Positions 1 to 14,590 of a stretch of DNA of 64,000 bases are shown here, in pieces. Position numbers and translations under genes: made by a program. How positions within the stretch are numbered: the first letter of the stretch is position 1; every line of letters begins with the position of its first letter. This DNA comes from Microcebus murinus (Eukaryota; Chordata; Mammalia; Primates; Cheirogaleidae): contig NC_134109.1 in assembly GCF_040939455.1 (NCBI RefSeq), forward strand, positions 69,914,501 to 69,978,500, given 5' to 3'. The notes under the pieces are model-generated. The model saw only the letters and a list, made by a program, of their open reading frames with translations. It was not told where the DNA came from and did no database searches.

Positions 1-153
<153 letters not shown>

Positions 154-783
154 ATCAGCATCCCTGGAAATATCCTCCCTTAGGCATTATCAACTACTAC
201 CTTTGTTATCAGTTAAGAAGTATTTGCCAGTCACTGGAGAAGACTGGAACCAGTTTAGGTACCTGGGAGGAAGAAGGTGCCAGGGGAGGTGAAGGTATCA
301 AGGGATGAAGTGTTATTAGCAGGGAGGATGAAATGGTAAACTTTATAAACTTTCCTTTTTTATGGTTTTGCCTTTTTTTTAGCGTAGGCTGCACTATTCA
401 GAGTCATTCCACAAACTGTTACCCTTGTCTCTAACATTTGCTGACAGTTATTTGCAGCCTAATTACTCGGTTCAAAGGTGAGCCTGGGTGGTTGAGAAAC
501 TTACCTGGGTCTTTTCAGAACAAAAGCAGCATCCAGCATGAATGTACTACTCAGAAGCATCATTAGAAACTGATAGGATGAGTGTTACTGAGGCAAAGTC
601 CTGGGTGGGCAATGACGGGAGAAAAACAGGAACAGGGACCAAGGCGATGAAGAGCTAGATGTGAGTGGGATGGAAGCAAAAGTCCCAGGTTCACACTGAG
701 TCATGAGCTTAGCACAGACACACCTGGGGAAGGCATTGTGACCAGCTCAAGGAGATAGCACCTGGACAGGGCCACTGATAAAC
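154..783. other. Intergenic, no gene seen
   Basis: Unique-looking sequence between an Alu and a TG repeat. Only short ORFs without recognisable domains are present, and I see no splice-linked exons or RNA gene. Confidence 0.5.

Positions 784-828
<45 letters not shown>
784..828 (+). repeat. (TG)n microsatellite
   Basis: About 22 uninterrupted TG dinucleotides. This is the purest dinucleotide tract in the left part of the window and is likely length-polymorphic. Confidence 0.97.
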
Positions 829-829
<1 letters not shown>

Positions 830-2765
830 AAATTTCCAACCAGAAGTCACTAGCTGTGGGCCTTCCAGATACACAATGAAGTGGGCCATGTTATGAATCC
901 TACATGCTTGATGAGTAGAGGGGGAGACTTGCCTGGCAGCCTGAGAGGCTGGACATGGCTGTGGCGTCCACCTCAGGCCACTCATTGTGTCAAGGGTCAG
1001 TCGTGTAGGGCCCAGTGGGAAAGCATGCATGACCTGGAGATTTGTCCTGCCATGGCTGGAACTCATGCTCTTCTGAATGGTTCTAGGACACATAAAGGAG
1101 GGTGAGATCTTCCCCCTCAAAGGAAAAGTGTTAGCAGTTTCACCAGACTCCATGCTGTCCAGAGTTTTGCATTTTCCAATGGGGCAATTACTCAGAGCAC
1201 AGGGTGGAACAAAGTTGTGCAAATCAGGCCAGGCAAAGTTCCTCAGTGAGAGCGGGTCATGTGATGGCTCTGAGTGAATAAATGTTGACTTAGCACCTAC
1301 TGTGTTCCTGCATTGACCTGGATGGTGGGGCTAAAGTCAGAAATGAGACCCAGTGCCTGTCGTTGATGTGCCAGACCTTATAATGGAATATAAAAACAAG
1401 TGCCAGTAAGAGGAAGGTTTGAGGAAGCCACTGCTGCCCTGCCATCCCCTGAGGTGCCAAGGTGGAGATTACCTGGCAGGTCCAGGGTCAGGTGTCTACC
1501 AGCCCTCTGAGAAAGTCCCAATCAGGTCATTCCAGATACACTTCTCGCAGGATTGCAGGAGACAACTGGTTCCCATGAGTGTTTCTTGAGGTTGCTGTAT
1601 TGCCTGTGGGCTCTGAATGCAGGTCTTATACTGTTGGTGTGAGATCTGCATCTCTCATAAATTTAGTGGCGTTCTCTAAGAACACCTGTCCTTTTCCAAA
1701 CCTTCTTGAATGGGCAGATGTGTTCCCTGGGTCACTTAGAGTAGAATGATTTCCTTGGCCTTTGTCATCATTCAGCTCAAAGGGTCTGAAGAGTCTGGAG
1801 AGTTTCAAAATCTTCCATTTTCAGCAGCTCATCCTGGAGAAAGCCTTGGAAAATTATAGTTAAGATTTGGAGTAGTATTTCTTCATCTTCTTCTTGGCCT
1901 ACAGGGGCGGTTCTGACTGATACAGACTTTTATTTCATCCTCACATGGGCCCAGTCTCTCTGAGATGCTGTTTCTTCTGTGGACAACAGAGCACTAGGAG
2001 ATAGTGGGTAAGCTGCCCCTGGAATAAACACATCTCTTTGTGGAGGTGACATCAGGGCTGAAAGATTTGGGTTGCAGCTTTGTTTTCTTAAGGGATCTGT
2101 TTGTTTCTCTAGTTTGATGGGGCTTGGGATCTCAAGAGAATTAGTATAATGAACCTCACTCAGCCTCTTTCCAACTCTCTTGGCTGTTACTTACTACAAC
2201 TTTGCAAACAAAAGTTTCTGTTGTTTGTTTGGATCAAGAATAACAGCTACTTTTAGTTAAAGAAGTAAATCCAATTATGGCTCCAAAATAGGGCACTCCT
2301 GTCTAATATTAGGCAGTCCCATTAGTATGGGAATATAAGGAAACATCACAGGTGATATAGAACTTTGGCCAGTCCTGTCCTGACTCTACCCCACTGGGGC
2401 TGGGAGATGGTTGCAGATGGGGTCCTTGGGGGAAGGGACAAAATGCAAGGAGATGAGAAAGCTGGAATTAAGTTTTTTTCTTTGCTTAAAACTGTAAAAG
2501 TATTTGGTAATCAAAGATCAGAAACCTATGTTCAAGGCATAGTTAAGAAAGTGGAAAAAAAGAATGAAACATATATAGGCTTGATTCTTAACCAGGCTAT
2601 ACAAATGGTCTCATCAGCAAGTTCTTGGTTTAAATTTCAATATTGTTTATAAGAAAATTAAAGCAGATTATTGTTTTTCAATAGACTTTATTTTTAGATC
2701 AATTTTATGGTCACATAAAATTGAAAATTGAGTGGACAGTACAGAGATTTCCCATATACCCCCTG
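829..2765. other. Intergenic, no gene seen
   Basis: No coding exon, RNA gene or clear young repeat is recognisable. The ORFs here lack homology that I can see. Around 2,680-2,770 the sequence resembles an old degraded interspersed repeat (a block near TACAGAGATTTCCCATATAC), but I could not fix its family. Confidence 0.45.
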
Positions 2766-2989
2766 TACCTGCACATGCATAAGCAGATTATTTTTAATCT
2801 CATTTTACCTCACTATATAAGCAATACTCTTCTAGTATAGGTAATTTGGAAACTCTAGTAAAATAAGCATTTTAAAAAAAATCCCTCACTCATGGCCCCA
2901 GCTCAGTACCATTGATGCTTTGGTGAAGTTTTGGTCAGATTTTTTTTTCCTATGCATTTCTTACATAGGTGTGATTGTATTCTATATAT

Positions 2990-3130
2990 CTTTGCTGCTC
3001 AAAAAGTGATCGGTAGGCCAGCAGCATTGGAATCATTTCTATTAGAAATGTGGAACCTCAGGCATCACTTTAGTCCCACTGAATCAGAATCTGTATTTTC
3101 ACAAGATCCCTAGGTGATTAGTATCACATT
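2990..3130 (+). mobile_element. MER5A-like DNA transposon fossil (hAT-Charlie)
   Basis: The blocks CCAGCAGCATTGGAATCA, TTAGAAATGTGGAACCTCAG, ACTGAATCAGAATCTGTATT and ACAAGATCCCTAGGTGATT follow the MER5A consensus in order. It is a non-autonomous element with no coding capacity. Confidence 0.8.
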
Positions 3131-3137
3131 ATATATC

Positions 3138-3175
3138 TGTATGTGTGTGTGTATATATATATATGTATATATAGC
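3138..3175 (+). repeat. TG/TA simple repeat
   Basis: A short TGTGTG run passes into TATATATATATGTATATATA, immediately after the MER5A copy. Confidence 0.9.
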
Positions 3176-3751
3176 TATTTCATTTAAAATAATAACAGAA
3201 GTGTTTTTCATGCAATTAAAAATTCCACATATGCTAAATTTGACTGGCTTTTAAAAAAATAAAAATTCCACATAAATCTAAATTTGAATATTGGATGTAT
3301 CATAGCTTATATAACTATTCCCTTCTTACATTTAGGTTGTTTCCAATTTGTCATTGTAAAATAGGACTTGGATAAACATTGTTGTATAGGAAGTGTTTTC
3401 TATATTTGAAATATTTCCTTAGGACAAATTCCTAGAGCTGGAATTACTAGTCCCGAGGGAACTAGTTTTCAAGGCTTTTGATACCCTGCCATATGACACA
3501 AACTGCAGTGTTTGAAAGGCAGCTTGATATAGAGCAATGGTTTTCAGCTGGGGTCTAGGTAGGGCTTGTATCAGCAGCTCCTGGCAAAAATTTTCAAGCC
3601 ACCCATGTCACTCCATCCACCTCCTTCTTGAGTTTAAGAATCACTGGTAAGGAAGGAAGAATGTGGACTTTGGGGCAGTGGTATGCTGGGAAATTTTAAC
3701 AACAGGCTCTTAAGGAAAACAAAAGGTGTCTCAATTTGTAGTATTTGCTGA

Positions 3752-4128
<377 letters not shown>

Positions 4129-4442
4129 AAATTATTTATTTATTTTATTTATTTTAGAGACAGGGTCTTGCTCTGTCACCCAGGCTGGAGTGTAGTGGTG
4201 CAATCATAGCTCACTGTAGCCTTTAACTCCTGGGCTCAAGTGATCCTCCTGCTTCAGCCTCTTGAGTAGCTGGGACTACAAGTGCATGCCACCATGCCCA
4301 GCTATTAAATTGTTTTTTTCTTTTAGAGATGGGGTCTTACTATGTTGCCCAGGGTGATCTTGAACTCCTGGCCTCAAGTGGTCCTCCCGGTTTGACCTCC
4401 CAAAGTGCTGGGATTACATGCATGAGCCACTACACCCAGCCA
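4129..4442 (-). repeat. Alu SINE, older AluJ-like, antisense
   Basis: Begins with a T-rich tail, then GAGACAGGGTCTTGCTCTGT, and ends GCCACTACACCCAGCC. It lacks the lemur-type linker, so it looks like an older dimeric Alu. It abuts the + strand Alu with no spacer beyond the merged A/T tails. Confidence 0.92.
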
Positions 4443-4459
4443 TAGCCAATTTTAAGTTA

Positions 4460-5582
4460 TCAATGTGGCACTACTAAATGCAGAGCTGGGAAGAAACTTG
4501 CACAATCAGCTCTCAAAAGCTGGTGGGAGATAGCTCTAGCACACAACTGATAACCTCAACGCATGGCATGGCATGCCATCATGTCTCTTATATGTGTGTT
4601 TGTATGTATGTCTTTGTCCATTTCCTTTCACATTCTAAGCTTTCATTCCTTTGCCCTATAAGTAGTCATTGTAATTCAATTTGCATGTATCTATGTAAAA
4701 TATGACATGTATAATTTTTGTGTGTATTTTTATGTTACATAAGTGTTATTATATAGTTCTTGTTTTTTCCTTACTCTTTTTACCCTGCTGTATGCTTTAA
4801 AGATCTATCTACATGTGTACTCTTAGTTTGATGCTTCTAACAGCTGGGTGTTATTCCATCATGTGCATTACCATGTTCTATTGATCCATTCTCCCAGTGA
4901 TGGTCACCTGGGTGGCCAAAAATGTACTGCCACAAATATCTTGTTACAAGTAGCCTTATGGTGCTGTGGGAATTTCCTGAGATATGTATGCGTGAGTAGG
5001 ATAGGTGGGCCATATGGTGTACACATATTTGATTTGTCTAAGCACTGCTAGGATGTGGTTGTGTCTCTTGGGTGAGCCTGTATTCTCCATTGCCCTGTTG
5101 GTAGAGACGATACTGGAACAGAATCAGCTAATTCCAACTTATGGCCTTCATTAATTTTCAGTAGTCTATTGATAACATTGGATATATTAGGAAATGCATT
5201 TATATAAAGTAATACATAGTTTCTTAAACCTATATTTCACATTTTACCAATATGTATCTTCAAATTTAGCAGGAAAGCCTAACAATATCCATATGAACAA
5301 CGAAAACATTTTGGTATAAGCAAGTGGAGCAATTCACAGGTGTGCCTGAGGCTGTCAGGGGCTTTTAAGGAATGGTGTCAAATGGACTCTTCTAAACAGT
5401 CCAGATCAAATATATTTGGAGTAATGAGCAGTGTGACATTGGGCAGCTTCATTGTCAATGGTAGACCACCCTTTGCATTGACAGAGCAGGCAAGAGAAGC
5501 TCTAAGGAAGGAGGTATCCCAAGGGCTGAGTTCATTCACCTCCTGCCATCATTCTTTAGTCCTCTTAGATGCTGAATCTTCA
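4460..5582. other. Intergenic, probable old LINE fragments
   Basis: No gene recognised. The stretch at about 4,700-5,060 reads like the old L1-type 3' region described at 2.8-3.5 kb, with wording about a test for a base-paired insertion lost to decay. The rest is A/T-rich and featureless. Confidence 0.35.
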
Positions 5583-5584
5583 AA

Positions 5585-5900
5585 TGCTTTCTTCTTCTTC
5601 TTTTATTTTTTGAGACAGAGTCTCACTGTGTTGTGCGGGCTAATGTGCCGTGGTGTCGGCCTAGCTCACAGCAACCTCAAACTCCTGGGCTCAAGCAATT
5701 CTTCTGCCTCAACATCCCAAGTGGCTGGGACTACAGGCATGCATCACCATGCCTGGCTAACTTTTTCTATATATTTTTAGTTGGCCGATTAATCTCTTTC
5801 TATTTTTAGTAGTGACAGGGGTCTCGCTCTTGCTCAGGCTGGTTTTGAACTCCTGACCTAGAGTGATCCTCCCGCCTCAGCCTCCCAGAGTGGTAGGGGT
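5585..5900 (-). repeat. Alu SINE, lemur type, truncated
   Basis: T-rich tail, then GAGACAGAGTCTCACTGTGT and a lemur-type linker on the complementary strand (TTTCTTTCTATTTTTAGTAG). The head of the element (GGCCGGGCGCGG...) is missing; it stops at about CCTCCCAGAGTGGTAGG. Confidence 0.9.
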
Positions 5901-6217
5901 GTTCGCCATTTCATCACCCATCCCCATTCTCTCAGCTACTGCAGTCATGCTTTTACTATATGCCTCTTGACCCCCTTTCCTTGTTAACCAAACTGGACTA
6001 GACAACAGATTCTGTCTCTTGTGGATTTGGAATTGGGACGTGGATGCTAGTCATTCTGTGCCATTGCTTCTACAGGGGTAATGAGCACTCAGGAACTGAG
6101 GCTGCCATTCTGCAGTGGCCATATTTGCTGAGGTGTGGACAAGGCAGCGAAAGGCAGTGCACAGATACAGGTTCACAGATATGTCGTTCACAGAATAAAG
6201 CAGAGGCATAGACAATG

Positions 6218-6220
<3 letters not shown>

Positions 6221-6252
<32 letters not shown>
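6221..6252 (+). repeat. (GA)n microsatellite
   Basis: About 16 GA dinucleotides followed by CAGAAAAAGG. Confidence 0.95.
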
Positions 6253-6256
<4 letters not shown>

Positions 6257-6369
6257 AAAAGGCAAGAAGAAAGGCAGGCTTCTTATGCTCCTGGCTTACA
6301 GGTTCCAGGGTTTCTTGTGAAACCAAGAGCACCTCCTGTCCTTGGGGTCCAGGGTACCCTCTGGTCCTC

Positions 6370-6852
6370 TGTGGTAGCAGCCTCTACGATGGCCTCCAAC
6401 ATTGCTCACCTCTAGTATTCATGCCCTTGTGCACTGGCCTGCCATATTAAATGGGGCTGGCCCGGGAACCAGTAGAATACAGTATGGCAGAAATGATAAT
6501 GTGTGACTTCCAAGGCTAGGTCATAAAAGTCATTGCAATTTCCACCTTGCTCTCTCTTTGCTCATTCTGGGCAAAGCCCACCTGAAGAGAAACTGGAGCT
6601 TCTTGCCAACAGCCAGCATCATCTTGCCAGGTATTTAAGTGTATCACCTTGGAATTATATCCTCCAGCCCCAGTCAGACTTCCAGATGGCAGCAGCCACA
6701 GTCAACATCTTGACTGCAGCTTCATAAAACTCCCCAAGCTAAGATTCATCCAATTAAGCCATTTCTGAATCCCTGTCCCAAGAAACTGCAAGATAATTGT
6801 TATTTTCAGATGCTAAATTTGGAGTTATTTGTTATGCAGCAATAGGTAACTC
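6370..6852 (+). mobile_element. MLT1-type LTR (ERVL-MaLR), solitary
   Basis: Starts TGTGGTAGCAGCCTCTACGA and runs through GGGGCTGGCCCGGGAACCAG, GAATACAGTATGGCAGAAAT, CTAGGTCATAAAAG and CCTCCAGCCCCAGTCA to a tail near GCAGCAATAGGTAACT. These blocks follow the MLT1 LTR consensus in order. No internal coding region is attached, so it is an old solo LTR. Confidence 0.82.
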
Positions 6853-7478
6853 TTCAAATATTTCATTTTGGTTTAGAATACTCTGTAGATTATTAGTTGT
6901 ATAATAGGGTATCCAGTGGAATTTTTCATATTGTCTCAAAATTGTGGAAAAAAGTAGAGTACAAAAGGTGCTAAATACCCCATGTTCTAAGTTCAAGAAG
7001 TCAACAACAGTTGGAGCCCGTCCAGGTTCCTCCTCAGGCTTACTGGAAGACACTGGAGCAGACCTGCCTCCCCACCAAGCATCACCCTCCACACATACTT
7101 AGGTTTATATCGGAAAGCACTGACAAGGGCATAGATTGTAGGTCTTTGGGGGAGTCTTCTCTGTCCCCTCAGCATACATTCAATTGTCTACTCAGCATGT
7201 CCACTTGAATGACCATGGCAGGGCTGTTAACTGTCTCCCAATATACCTTCTACTTTTTGCCCCAGACATGCCCCTGTAAGAAAACATTCCTACCCTCTTC
7301 AGCAAGATATGGCCATGGGACTAGATTACAGCCAAGGGTGTATAAGTGTTGAGTGCAGCTTCCAAGAGTGTTCTTAGGAGGGGATGGATGCAGCATGATA
7401 ACTGATGCTCCAGTCACCATTTGGACTATGAAGCAGGAAACAAAGTATGGCAGAGTAGCAAGACAAAAGGATCCTGGG
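6853..7478. other. Intergenic, no gene seen
   Basis: No recognisable gene. The stretch at about 7,210-7,470 has the look of a decayed interspersed repeat but I could not assign it. Confidence 0.4.
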
Positions 7479-8109
<631 letters not shown>

Positions 8110-8350
8110 ATGTGGGTCAGGACTTCAGAAAGGGCTTGGCTGGAAAACTCATGCTTGGAGGGCCACCAATGCAGTTGCAGCCAGATATTGGCTGGGGCTG
8201 CAGTCATCTCAAGGCTCGACTGGCCTTGGGTAGCCAAGACGGCTCACTCACATGGCTGTTCGCTGGGAGATCAGCTGACACTGTTGATTGGAGACACCTA
8301 CACAAGGCCTCTCCAGCACGATGGCCTACTAGTAGCAAGGCTTCAGTGAT

Positions 8351-8681
<331 letters not shown>

Positions 8682-8693
8682 GACTTCAGTGAT

Positions 8694-9930
8694 GTGTGTG
8701 GTTTCTTCCAGGAAAAAACATCCCAAGAGAGCCTGGTGGAAGTCGCAAGGCCTTTTCTGACTAGCCTTAAACGTTGTCTTTCTGCCATACTCAACTGGTG
8801 AAAGCCTACTAAGGTTCGAAGGGAGGGAACACAGGGCCCAACATGTTGACGGGAGGAGTGGCGAGGTGACACTGTAGACAAGTATTTGGAATGGGAGATA
8901 CTGCTGTGGCCATACTTAGAAAATACAATCTGCCACTTGTTGATAATGTTATTGCCTATTTCATAAGGTTTCATGAGTATCAGGCGAGAAAAGTACATGT
9001 GAAGTAGTTAATAAAGTGCCTGGCACATTGGAAAAATTCAACAAATGTCACCATTATTATTACTCCTGCACTTCCCTTTGGAGAATTTTTCAGTTTGGGG
9101 TAAACACTATTTTGATTTTCTGAATTGCTTCTGGTTCTCAAAAATATCTGATTAAGTTTAGACAGGTCAAGGCCAAAAAATACAAGTGAAATTGGATGGA
9201 AGTGTATTGCGGTTACCTTTGAAGTGTCTTTTTGAATTCTGAGGTACAGAGCAGCCTTTTGCGTGGAAGTAAAATGTCCCAAATCAGAGGAAAATTCTCT
9301 ATGGCCCTCTTGCTTGCTTGGAGATAATAAAAATGCTTTGGGTGGAAACTTTCACTAGAGTGCTGGCACCTATTGCTTTTGCCTTTGTTTTCTCACCTTT
9401 AAATCTGTTGTAATGATGAAGTCGATGTAAACTTTCTTATCAAGGTTTGCAGGACTGTTTTTTATGACTGGGAAAATCACAGATTTTCAGACATTACGAA
9501 ATTTAGCAGCAGTAACTTTGCCTCCCCAAAGTGATTTGAAATAAGCATCCCAGATAATGAAAATACTCTGACAAACTCAGCTTGTGTTTTGTTGTCAAGC
9601 TCTGATGATTTAGATTCTCCTCTCCTTGGCTTCAGAAATTGATGTCACAGCTGTACTACGAAACAGGCAAATGATGTCCTCTTTATCTGCCTTTACCTAT
9701 GAAATTGTGTTCTTCTTATCGTGGTGGGTTGAAGGACATCTTTGTACCTGACCACTTTGATTCAAGGGTGATGTCAAACAGATTTTGACTCAAGTAAATA
9801 TTCATTTGTGGCAAGAATGACAAATAGAACCTTTGTGGCCTTATTTCAATCAGGAAAAATGTGGAATGAATTAAGTAAGGAAAAATATATTAAAATAACA
9901 TTTTTTTTTCTAATACAAAATAATTTGTGT
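8694..9930. other. Intergenic, no gene seen
   Basis: A single-copy-looking stretch with low repeat content. I see no exons, RNA genes or classifiable repeats. Confidence 0.45.
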
Positions 9931-10109
9931 TCCTTATAGGAAATGTTAGAATATCTAGACAAGCAAAAAGAGCAAAATAAAAACCACTTGTGTTCTTATC
10001 ACCTGGATGCAATAATTATTAACATTTTGGAATATGTATTTTGGGCATACATGCATATATACATGCCACAGATTTTTAGAAAATGGATCATGATGTGCAT
10101 GGTATTTAG

Positions 10110-10265
<156 letters not shown>

Positions 10266-10370
10266 TAAAATAAAAAATATAGTACGGAGATATTTCCATG
10301 TTAGTAAATACATAAAACCAATTTAAATTATTTTAATCAGTCTCATATTTATATCTCTGTGGGTATTTAG

Positions 10371-10753
<383 letters not shown>

Positions 10754-11009
10754 ATATACACATATTTTTAAAAATTATTTTAAAAATTGTAAAATTAGTG
10801 TTTGTACGAATAACAAATTCCAATATTATAGAAGGTTATAAAATGAAAGGTTAAAAGTTTCCTTTTCTCTTCCCCTAGTTTAATTCACCACAAGCATCAC
10901 TGATAACACTTTCTGATTGGGTTGTTTTCATGATTATTATTTTATCTTTAAGTGATATTCTGCCCTTAGTAATATTTCTGCCTTTTCCCTTGGTTTATCA
11001 TCTTTAGAC

Positions 11010-11345
11010 AGTGTCTATGGCCATATTTCGAAAAATAGGAAATTTATTGCGTTTACAGCACCTCGCACTTTCCTTACACCTCCAAATGCAGATTGTAGAT
11101 GGCACCTTGAAGGCTGCACCCTCGGATGGCAGAAGGCACGAAGGGACGGACAGGCAAAAAGAGACTAGCTAGTTCCCTCTAGCCTTTTATAAAGTTGCTA
11201 ATCTCGTTCACGAAGGCTCCACCCTCAGGATTTAATCACCTCCCAAAGGCAATTAATACTGTTGCGTTGATCACCTCTTAATACTGTTACATTGGGGATT
11301 AAATTTGAATGTGAATTTTTGAGGGACACAAACATTGAAACCATA
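11010..11345. repeat. Ancient interspersed repeat, family unresolved
   Basis: Blocks such as CTCCACCCTCAGGATTTAAT, CACCTCCCAAAGGC and GAGGGACACAAACATTG match a common mammalian repeat wording that I recognise but cannot name safely (LTR or LINE-1 3' region). Confidence 0.55.
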
Positions 11346-11587
11346 ACATAAGTTTACAAGAAAACTGTTCTTGGAATTATTTTTTAAAAATCTTTTAATA
11401 TTGTAGGAAATCTCTTTGGCATTTTCAGTTGACTGATTTAGACAACTGCTCAATTCTGTCAGCATAAGATACCAAAAATATATAGAATATTTTGAGTAAT
11501 GATTATTTTGAGTAACTGATGTGTAAATATTTTTGCTGTTTTCTTATCTAGCTAATAATATGAAATGGTGGTTCAGGACTTGTTTTT

Positions 11588-11897
11588 CTTTTTCCTTTTT
11601 TTTTGAGATAGTCTCACTCTGTTGCCCATGTTAGAGTGCAGTGGCATAATCATAGCTCACTGCAGCCTTGAACTCCTGGCTCAAGCAATCCTCCTGCCTC
11701 AGCCTCCCAAGTAGCTAGGTCTATAGGTGCATGCCACCATGACCAGCTAATTAAAAAAAATCTTGCTTTTGTAGAGACAGAGTCTTGCTAGGTTGCCTAG
11801 GCTGACCTTGAATTCCTAGCTTCAAAGCCCAAATGATCTTCCCACCTCAGCTTTCCAAAGTGCTGGGATTACAGGTATGAACCACTATACCCAGCAA
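11588..11897 (-). repeat. Alu SINE, older AluJ-like, antisense
   Basis: T tail, then GAGATAGTCTCACTCTGTTG, ending AACCACTATACCCAGC. It is diverged and has no lemur-type linker. Confidence 0.9.
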
Positions 11898-13034
11898 GGA
11901 CTTCTTCTTAAAGCGTTTGTGTCAGTGCCCTTTCTTTCAAGGCACTTTGTTAAATTGTTAACTAAGGCTTATAGCTTTTGTCTTCAGTTTCTAACCAGGA
12001 TCAAATTAATGAATATGGAGCTTATATTTTTCTGATTTCATAACTGGAATTATTTTAACATTGAGTATAATCATTAATTAAGCTGCTTGTGAGCATTTGA
12101 AATTTCCTTAGCTTGCTAAGAGTTTAAAAATTAAGTTAAGTGATGGGTTTCAGTTATTTGTTGTATTATTCTTTAAGATTTTCTGTTTGTCTGAAAATTT
12201 TGTAATAAAAAGTTGGAAAAAATTAGATCTGTTTATATAAATACAAGGGACTTCTAGAAATACTACAGAAATGATCAGAGATAGCAGAGGTCAGCCATGG
12301 GAAGGGACACAAGAGCTGTTTGACTTATAAGCAGATAGTCACTACGTTCTGTTGATTTTCCTCATGGAGAGCAGAGACAGTGGGGGGGGGGTGGCAGGAA
12401 ATATTTAGCTAAGATATAATAAGGAACGTCCTTCTGTGGGAGACCATGCAACTTCCTGCCCTTGATTGTCTTTAAGAGCTCTCTAGGTGCTCTCTGTCTA
12501 GGATGGTGGTGGCCATCTAGGGAGGGTGGCTGTCCCTCTGGTTGGATAGAGGAGGCAGCAGAGCAGTTCTTTAGACAGCCCTGGGGGCAGGTGCAAGTCA
12601 CACGACTGTGTAGAGTTAGCTGGATGGTGTCCAGCTGCCCTGCAAACAGTGTGTGGTACCAGGCAGGGATGTAGATGAGGGTCTGCCTGCAGTGCACCTG
12701 CTGCCCTCCAGAGGTTCCTTCCGTGGATTAGCCTCTGCCTTGCGTCTCACCCAGAGCACGGTTCCATCAGAACTCTGAGCACGAGGCAGGGAGGGACCCT
12801 GGAGCTTATGGAGCCCAGCTCTTTATTCTGGAAATAAAGAGTTTTATCCATCTAGCACTTACAAAAGCATGGGATTTTCAAGAGTAACAGTCGTCACGAC
12901 ATTGGTCAGGAAAATTTCTATGACAGTAAACAATTATTCATGCAAAAAAATTAGTTGGTGTTGACTACATCCAGAGCCATATTGAAGATATGTAGGCTAC
13001 TGAATAAGTTCCAGAGTGTCACACACATGCCACC
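11898..13034. other. Intergenic, no gene seen
   Basis: No exon or RNA gene recognised. A run of ten G lies near 12,382. The stretch at 12,440-12,730 is GC-richer and open on both strands for about 70-110 codons, but it shows no domain, signal or homology that I can name. Confidence 0.4.
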
Positions 13035-13285
13035 TATGGGTACAGGCTCTGGATTCTAACCTTGGTTTAAATCCTCACTCTCCCATTGACTAGTTGTGTA
13101 ACTTTGGAAGCTAGTGCCTTAATGTCTTTGTGCCTCAGCTTTCTTCTTGATGACCTGGATAATATAATAGGATGCCCTAGCTTATGGATTTGCCTAGAGG
13201 ATGAAATGAGATAACGTGTATAGAGTGCCTGGAATGGCACACAGTAAGTGTTTACTACATGTTGACTGTTGTTATGATTTAGCAT
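13035..13285 (+). repeat. MIR SINE
   Basis: Nearly full length. It follows the tRNA-derived MIR consensus: GGCTCTGGATTCTAACC, ACTAGTTGTGTAACTTTGG, GTGCCTCAGCTTTCTTC, GGATGAAATGAGATAA, GTGCCTGGAATGGCACACAG. Confidence 0.88.
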
Positions 13286-14394
13286 GATTGTCCTGTATCC
13301 TCTTTCTCAAGCCCCATGCTCCTCATTTTTCCAACAGCTCAGCTGCCTTAGACAGACCCCAGTTACCTCAGGGCTGAGAAGCAGCTACTTTCTCTTGAAT
13401 TTTCCTAGTCACCCAGTTGGAGGGGGTTTCCAGGCTCCCAGGAGCTTCCTGTTTTTCTAGCTCCAACAAAATAGTAAACTCTGAGGGGAGAGGACTCTGC
13501 CTCTTGCCTTTGGATTCTGCTGGTGAGGGAGCAAGTGCATCACCCTATGGAGATGGCCTTGCAGTCTCTCCTCCTGCCCTTTCCCCTAGAGCCGAAGGTG
13601 CAGTCACGGTGGATGAGATTCACCGAGTTCAACCATTGGCCGTCCCAGGGGCCTGCTGGATTATTGGATTAACATCCCCCAAATGGCCTCAGGATAAGCC
13701 ATTGTGGGGAGGCTGTGACTCTATATGCATCTAGTACAGGCCTGGTGTATTTGAATTGCTTCCCGGTCTCTGTGGGATTGTGGAACCTGGAGTCCCAAGT
13801 ATTGATCCACTGAGGGGAGATTTCCTGTCTCTAGAGTGAACCAGTGGGGCTTCTCTTGAGACTTATTACAACACTGTGAAAACAAGGCCCCAGCCACTTC
13901 CAAATCCCTATGCTGTTGATTGCTCTAACTTTAAGACTAGAAGTTTGCCCATTTCCCCCCAGCTGCAGAACACAGTAACTTTGGATAAAGTGTAATGAGT
14001 CTCGTTGAGGGAGTGAGGGAAAGATGGCAGGCAAGGCCCTTCCAATGGCTGGGACAATTGGGTTATGGCCATTTGCAAGAAGCCATGCGCACTGTGTGGC
14101 TGTGATGGACCAAGAGTGGACCATGCCACAGGACAATTCCTCCTCTGCCCCTTCTCTAGGAGTCTCCGTCTGCCCCTCGACCTCTCTGTCCCTCATGCTC
14201 TTTGAGCTTGCTCCAGCTGTGGAGGCCTTCCTGTTCTTCAGACACCAACTCGTGCCTATCAAAGGGCTTGGCACATAGTACATGTTCACTAAATGTTGAA
14301 CATGCCCTGTGGCCTCTGCTCAGTCACCTCTCCAGATGGGCTTTTCCCATCTGTCTTCTGTAAGAAAGTCCCCCCTCCTTGTTATTCCCTGTCC
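13286..14394. other. Intergenic, no gene seen; short MIR 3' fragment at about 14,255-14,300
   Basis: Open frames here (about 13,417-13,734 + and 13,831-14,289 -) lack any domain and lie in moderately GC-rich unique DNA. The end carries GGGCTTGGCACATAGTACAT, a MIR/L2-type 3' end. Confidence 0.4.
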
Positions 14395-14590
14395 CCTTAG
14401 TCTGCTTTACTCTTATTCACAGCGCTGCCTGAAATTTTACTTATGTATTTATATTTGCTTATTCCCCTACTAGAAGGAAAACTCCATGAGACAGTGACTT
14501 TGACCTGTTCGTTGCTGTATCCCTGTGCCTAGAACAGTGCTTGATGATGAAGTCGGTGCTGAATAAATATTTTTTGATGAACATAAGAAA
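14395..14590 (+). repeat. LINE-2 3' end
   Basis: AGAAGGAAAACTCCATGAGA, GTATCCCTGTGCCTAGAACA and GCTGAATAAATATTTTTTGA follow the L2 3' end consensus in order. Confidence 0.82.

Larger units (their letters stand above)
2770..3480 (+). repeat. Old LINE-1-like 3' region, interrupted by MER5A
   Basis: The flanks of the MER5A copy read like the 3' UTR of old mammalian L1 elements. One cue is the block near TTTAGGTTGTTTCCAATT, here at about 3,330. The same type of sequence recurs at 9.9-11.0, 27.3-28.9 and 34.4-35.4 kb. The family name is from memory and the limits are approximate. Confidence 0.45.

Noticed and set aside
785..827. TG tract as a Z-DNA or CRISPR-like regulatory array
   Set aside because: It is a plain dinucleotide microsatellite; there are no spacers and no linked regulatory feature.
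701..1222. 173-codon open frame on the minus strand
   Set aside because: It runs through the TG microsatellite (encoding a His-Thr repeat) and has no domain or splice context.
13417..13734. 105-codon GC-rich open frame
   Set aside because: No start context, no domain and no splice partners; composition alone is not enough.
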